Source: Calliopum simillimum (taxonomy: Eukaryota > Arthropoda > Insecta > Diptera > Lauxaniidae). Taken from it: DNA of 64,000 nucleotides. Positions 58,814 to 64,000 of this stretch are shown in pieces. The translations under genes were made by a program, and so were the position numbers. A model generated the notes under the pieces. It was given only the letters and a program-made list of their open reading frames with translations. It had not been told where the DNA came from and did no database searches. Location: NCBI GenBank assembly GCA_951812925.1, contig OX638370.1:39559948-39623947 (forward strand), given 5' to 3'. How positions within the stretch are numbered: position 1 is the first letter of the stretch; each line of letters opens with the position of its first letter.

Positions 58814-61800
58814 TCAAGTTGTTCCAGGTTGAAATTCTAATCCAAGTGAATTAAAACAAAAGTAGTGTTTTTCTTTTGGGACTGCTTTCGTTAAAAAATC
58901 TGCGGGTATTTCATTTATTGGAACGTATTTTAGTTGAACAATCTTTTTTTCTACTGCATCTCTAATGAAATGATATTTATAATCGATATGTTTTGTTCTT
59001 GAATGATTGGCTCCGAATTTTGCCATGTGTTGAGCGCTTTGCGAGTCACCAAAAATTGTTACAGGATCTTGTAATGGAAACCGAAGTTCTTCTAGAAGGT
59101 AACAAAGATACAAAGCTTCTTTGGCTGCTTCTGCTAGAGCCACATACTCCGCTTCGGCACTTGAAGTTGCAATTACTTTTTGTTTTCGTGATTCCCATGT
59201 GATAGCACCTCCTGCAAGGATATAAGAAAAGCCAGATTGCGACTTACGATCGTTGACATCCTGTGCCCAATTAGCATCCACAAACCCCATAAGAGGCGAA
59301 CCTGTTTTGAGATATGTCAACACCACATTCTTCGTTGAATTCAAATATTTAACTATTTGAAGAGCCGCTGTCCAGTGTTGCTTTCGTGGATCTTGTGCAA
59401 ATTGCGATAACATGTTTACACTACATGCAATATCTGGACGGCTGAATATTGCAATATGCAATAACGAACCTATTATTTCCTGGTACTTTACTTGCTCAAT
59501 TTTCTCAGCTTCATCAAATATTTTAGGTTCCTTTTCCAAAGATATTTTTGCTTGCATTGGGAGCCAAACAGGTTTCGAATTCTGTAATTTGTACTTCTTC
59601 ACCAAATTCGTAATATATCCAGGTTGTGATATTGACAGCTTATTCTTCTGTAACTCTATCTCCAATCCAACGCAATGTTTTGGTTCATCCATGTCTTTAA
59701 TTTCCAAATTTTTCCGTAAGACTTTAAGAAAATTTTCAACAATTTCAGAGTTGTTGTGTGCAATAACTATGTCATCAACATATAATGCTACAAATACCAT
59801 CAAACCATTATTTCGAATAAAATAAATGCATTGGTCATGATTTGATTGTTGCAATCCAAAATTTTTGAAAACAAAATCTATTTTTTTGAACCATTGTCTA
59901 CCTGCCTGCTTTAATCCATATATTGCCTTTTTAAGCTTACACACTTTTCTTCGTTGTGCCTCTTGAACAAAATGTTCTGGTTGATCCATGTAAATTTCTT
60001 CATTTATATCACTATTCAAGAATGCTATTGACACATCGCACTGTCTTAGTTTCAAGTCATTTTCAACTGAAAGAGCATATATTAACCTTAATGAATTCTG
60101 TCGTACTACTGGTGCAAAAGTATCCATGTAATCGAATCCGTATCGTTGTGAATATCCTTTTGCGACCAATCGAGCCTTTCGTTTCTCAATTTCACCATCT
60201 GGTCGATATTTAGTGGTAAATACCCATTTACAACCGATAGTACTCCTTTCTTTGGGTAATTCCGTCAATTCCCATGTTCCATTTTTCATTAAAGAGTCAT
60301 ACTCACTATTCATCGCTGCTATCCATTCTGTTTGATGAGCTGATTTCATTACATCCTTTATGGTTTTCGGGTCTTCTTCCTTAGAAATTTGAGCGACCTC
60401 TTGACCTTTAAATTTAAAAGATCTAAGTCGGGATTTGAAGGAATTCAACAAATTTGGTTCTTGAACTTCTTCCCTAATTTGATTATCAATTGTGTTTGAT
60501 TGGCTTTCTTCAAGTTGTATTTCCACACTATCCTCAAAGACTTCATCTTCTTCATTATCTAAAAAAACTCTTGAATTGACAGATTCATGCTTGTTTTTCT
60601 CAGATGCATTATAATTTAACCTGAAATCAATAAAACCATCTTCATTTTCTTCATTTCGATTTATGATTATTTCTCCAACACTTGTTGTTTTTTCTCCTTC
60701 AATGAAACGAACGTCACGACTTTTTATAATAGTTCTTGTGCCTCTTTTCCACAATCTATAGGCTTTTGATTCTTCAGAATATCCTTCACTTCTTGGTTGC
60801 CACTTATTTTTGTTGGGCTTTTTATTTAAAACATAGGACTTGCTACCAATCTGACGAAAGTATGAAATACTTGGAACCTTTCCCGTCCAAATTTCTTCTG
60901 GTGTCTGTTCAGCCCACAACATTTCAGGAAGCTCCGCCTCTAACATTAAGCATCTTCCCATTTCTACAAGCGTTCTATTCATACGCTCTGCAATTCCATT
61001 CTGCTGTGGCGTATATTCGACGGCTAACTGGTGCTTTATACCATAATCTTTTAAAAATTTTGTAAATTCATGACCAATTAGTTCTCTAGCATTGTCAGTT
61101 CGAAGAATCTTTATTTTCTTTCCAGTTTCTAGTTCAACACTTTGCTTGAATTCCGTAAATGCAGATAAATAGTCTGCTTTTTGTCGTAAGAATTTTACAA
61201 AAACTTTGCGAGAGAAATCATCAATAAAGGTGACAAAATACGCCTTCTTCCCCATGGATTCTGTTCTCATTTGTCCACACAAATCCGAATGTACAAGTTC
61301 TAATACTTCTTTTGTTGACTTTGTGTTTTTTTTAGGAAAACGTTCCTGTGTCTGTTTTCCTCTGATGCAACTTACGCACTTGATATGATCTGTATCAAAA
61401 TTAGGCAACCCTTTTACCATTTCTTTGCTTTTGAGCATTTTCAATGAACTTATATTTAAGTGTCCATACCTCCTATGCCATAATTCAATACATTCTCGTT
61501 GATTCTGGCCGCCATTACTTGTATATGCTTGGTTAAGTGCACAAACTACATAAAGACCATTTTCTTTATATGCCTCTAGCAAAATTTCATTATTTTTGGC
61601 TATTTTTGCAGAAATACCCATCATTTCCACCAAACAACCATTGTCCGTTGCTTTACTGGTAGATATTAAATTAGTTTTCAGCCCAGGTACAAAAAGTGTA
61701 TTATAAAGTCTAACTTCTTTCATAATATTCCGTGCATTTATCTTTAAAGTAACAGTGCCTATTCCTTCAACTTTTAACATTTTATTGTCAGCTAATTGAA

Positions 61801-62715
61801 CACATCCTGCGTACCCTTTATCAATATTTTCAAAAAATTCTTCATTGCTCGTCATATGCGAAGTAGCACCACTATCTAAGTACCACTTAATATTGTGACA
61901 AATTTGATTAGCCTTTTGCGTAATATGAGAGTAAGAAACAACGAATCCACTAGATATCATGTTTAAGCAATTTACATTCGTGTTTGTCTTACAATTCTTA
62001 CCGCACTTATAGCAGATAATAGTTTTCGACATACCTGGATAGTTAGATTTATTATGATTATTAGTACGAAACCTTTCTTTAGCTGCATCGTTGTTGTTGC
62101 GGTGAAATCGCACTTTCATCGCATCATTGCTTCGCTCACAATCCTCAACATTGATTTCATCTATTTCTAATAAACGCGACCTAATTGTATTTAACGACGG
62201 AAATTCATTTGCTGTATTGAATGCTGCCTTTATTACTTTGAATTTTTGCGATAGTCCATCTAAAATTATTATGACCTTTAACTCATCTTCGATCTTACCA
62301 TCCATTTCCTCAAGTTGGGTATTTCATGTGTCAAATTCTTCCAGGTATTTGCTTATCGTATGTGATTCACTCATCTTGAGATTCACAATCCTTCGATATA
62401 CTGTGCTTTCTGCCGTGTTGACTTTCGTTCATACGTTTGCTGCAGATAATCCCATATTTCCTTCGATGAAGAAAATCCTTTTACCAATGTTATTATTTTT
62501 GGTGCCAATGCCATCAAAATATCAGCACGCGCATCTTGATCTTTTTCTTGCCAACTCTCTAGTTCTGGAGGTTCTGCCGGTGCTGGTAATTCACCATTCA
62601 CTATCTTCAATAGTCTACTTTTGTGTAACAACGCCTCCATCTGCGTCTTCCAAATCGGATAATTATTTCCATTTAAAATTGGGATTTTTCCCGTCATCGA
62701 CATGCTTACCGCCAT
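58814..62715 (-). pseudogene. copia-type gag-pol polyprotein, broken in gag
   Basis: Gag starts at ATG 62715 (MAVSMSMTGKIPILNGNNYP) and reads WKTQMEALLH, typical of copia-type gag. A frame change near 62390 and an in-frame TGA at 62326-62324 interrupt it. From 62305 one frame of 1163 codons runs to 58814. It contains a decayed zinc knuckle (CYKCGKNC, later Cys/His lost); protease WYLDSGATSH; the GAG-pre-integrase HH-CC finger (LWHRRYGHLN, CVSCIRGKQ); integrase acidic residues (VHSDLCG, RTDNARE, GIAERMNRT); reverse transcriptase with YVDDIVIA; and RNase H (SSAEAEYVALAEAAKEALYL, FGDSQSAQ, RTKHIDYKYHF). The domain order protease-integrase-RT-RNase H defines Ty1/copia. Small in-frame deletions are likely in integrase (after PEMLWAEQ) and before the RT. 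Confidence 0.93.
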
Positions 62716-62757
62716 TATCAATTTATTTATATCTTCAGAGTCTCTCGACTTGGAGCT

Positions 62758-62771
62758 CTGGGCCCATAACC
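62758..62771 (-). other. Primer-binding site, initiator tRNA-Met type
   Basis: Sense strand GGTTATGGGCCCAG directly next to the 5' LTR. It is complementary to an internal stretch of initiator tRNA-Met, as in Drosophila copia, which primes from a tRNA fragment rather than the 3' end. Confidence 0.8.
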
Positions 62772-62929
62772 TATTGTTATATTAGATATGCGATGTTTTC
62801 GCTTTGAAGTTTTATTAAGATATAAGAAAATATTATTTTCAATATAACATAAGAATCAATATTGAATAACATAAAACAAAACCTTATTATAAAGTTGATT
62901 TCAACAAAGTATAACTTAATTTCTCAACA
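62772..62929 (-). repeat. 5' LTR of the copia-type element
   Basis: 158 bp, two differences from the 3' LTR at 58649-58806. Presumed to hold the promoter of the element. Confidence 0.95.
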
Positions 62930-62934
62930 ACATT

Positions 62935-64000
62935 TTAAGCAACCACTCGCTGTCTATTTCAAATACATAAATTTGAATGTCATATGCTACTTCACGTATA
63001 TATTAATACCGAAAACTTAGCTTACATTCTTATAGATAAAGCCTTAAGTAACAAGAAAGTGTGTGTTGCCAGGACCTGCGGTGGCGCATTTTTTTAACCC
63101 TCACCCCTCGCGCATAATTTGTTCTGAACTTGGATTTTTTTTATCACGTCAGTATCGTGAGTTGTCCTTGCTCAAAAGTGGAAAAATCACTGTTTTGAGG
63201 TCTTTTTAAAGCTATGTATATAACAAAAACAAAAAATAGTAAAATTATGTAGATAACCATTAGCCTTTAAATAAGAATATGTCTCAATAACATACAAAAT
63301 ATTTTTTTATTATTTTTTTTTTATAAATAACATATTTTATCACGAAAATTTCGATCCCTCGTGATCAAGATCAAATGAAAAACGGCAGCTGTATTCTAGA
63401 TTAAGCAAAAGAATCTTAAATTACAACCTACTAAATTTACAGAATAAAAATTAAATTTTTCGGATCCTGACGTGATAGAAAAAAAGAAGTACCTGCAGGT
63501 TCGTAATAAGCAGATCTCAGTCCACCATAAAATGCTATAAAAACCGGGGATTGCAAACTATGCGCGAAAATTATCGAAAACATCAAAATTTCTTATCTGG
63601 GCGCTTCACGTGGAAAATCCCAATTTAAATATAATTTCCTGAAAAAATTTCGAGGACCCATTTTGATATATTGTACAGTACCTAGACCGGTCCAAATTTG
63701 TATGAAAAACAAAAATTTGCTTGGAATTACGTTCCTATGGCACCAAAATGTTCTCTTTGATGTAAATAAGAACTACGTAATATTTGGTCCATACCTCAGA
63801 ATATTTAATGTATCCCAAACCATTTTAAAAACCGAAAAGTGGTACTGAATATGAAAAAAACTTGTGTTTTAAAATTTAAGATGTTCATTTTTTTATATGG
63901 ACTTTGAGCCGCTAATTCGAATCGGCAATTTATTTCTCCATAAGTTCAGTAATTTTTAGATATTGGCCGTTCCATTTCGTATTTTAATTTTCCACCTTGA
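62935..64000. other. Spred intron 5, right part, nothing recognised
   Basis: AT-rich sequence after the retrotransposon. No exon of Spred or other gene was recognised up to the window edge. Confidence 0.45.

Larger units (their letters stand above)
58649..62929 (-). mobile_element. copia-type LTR retrotransposon, nearly complete
   Basis: Inserted antisense to Spred in the intron after exon 5. LTRs 58649-58806 and 62772-62929 are 158 bp each and differ at two positions. Target duplication ACATT at 58644-58648 and 62930-62934. In sense orientation the 5' LTR is followed at once by GGTTATGGGCCCAG (62771-62758), an internal part of initiator tRNA-Met, the copia-type priming site. A purine-rich TTGAGGAGGTG precedes the 3' LTR (58817-58807). 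The gag-pol frame is interrupted, so the copy looks inactive though fairly young. Confidence 0.95.

Noticed and set aside
62127..62807. 226-codon plus-strand frame
   Set aside because: Antisense shadow of the gag region of the copia-type element.

Overview
The window is nuclear DNA of a higher dipteran fly. It is AT-rich, has GT-AG introns from 58 bp to about 29 kb, and carries two recognisable conserved host genes in a sea of transposon debris. Both genes read like fly proteins. The species cannot be fixed from the sequence alone; a cyclorrhaphan (tephritid- or calyptrate-like) with a repeat-rich genome fits best.

Layout. 1-1261: repeat-filled last visible intron of eIF3b. 1262-3430 (minus): three coding exons of eIF3b, the scaffold subunit of translation initiation factor eIF3; its last short exon lies left of the window. 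3431-22100: intergenic DNA between the divergent genes, with MITEs, a Tc1-like relic, a GC-rich inverted-repeat element, a hAT element nested in an inverted Tc1-like pair, a piggyBac-type MITE and a large palindrome. 22110-56986 (plus): Spred, a Sprouty-related EVH1-domain inhibitor of Ras/MAPK signalling. Its first coding exon (20 nt, 22586-22605) is separated from exon 2 (51922) by a 29.3-kb intron. Exons 3-5 follow, and the gene runs off the right edge.

The large intron holds a pogo-like element, several MITEs, a fly-typical dispersed family with TACCCTACAC ends, a duplicated repeat block, a deleted mariner, two tandem arrays (one rich in YY1/Pho-type ATGGCGG words), tRNA-like repeats, Tc1 relics and three big palindromes. 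The intron after exon 5 contains a nearly complete copia-type retrotransposon (58649-62929, minus) with 158-bp LTRs, a 5-bp target duplication and an initiator-tRNA-Met-type primer site.

The most notable element is a 1620-bp near-perfect palindrome (48799-50418). It begins CACAGTG and ends CACTGTG, is flanked by a CGTCA duplication, and its empty target site can be read in related copies of the host repeat elsewhere in the window. These features point to the Transib superfamily, the relatives of RAG1. No prokaryotic features, CRISPR arrays, rRNA genes or functional tRNA genes were seen.
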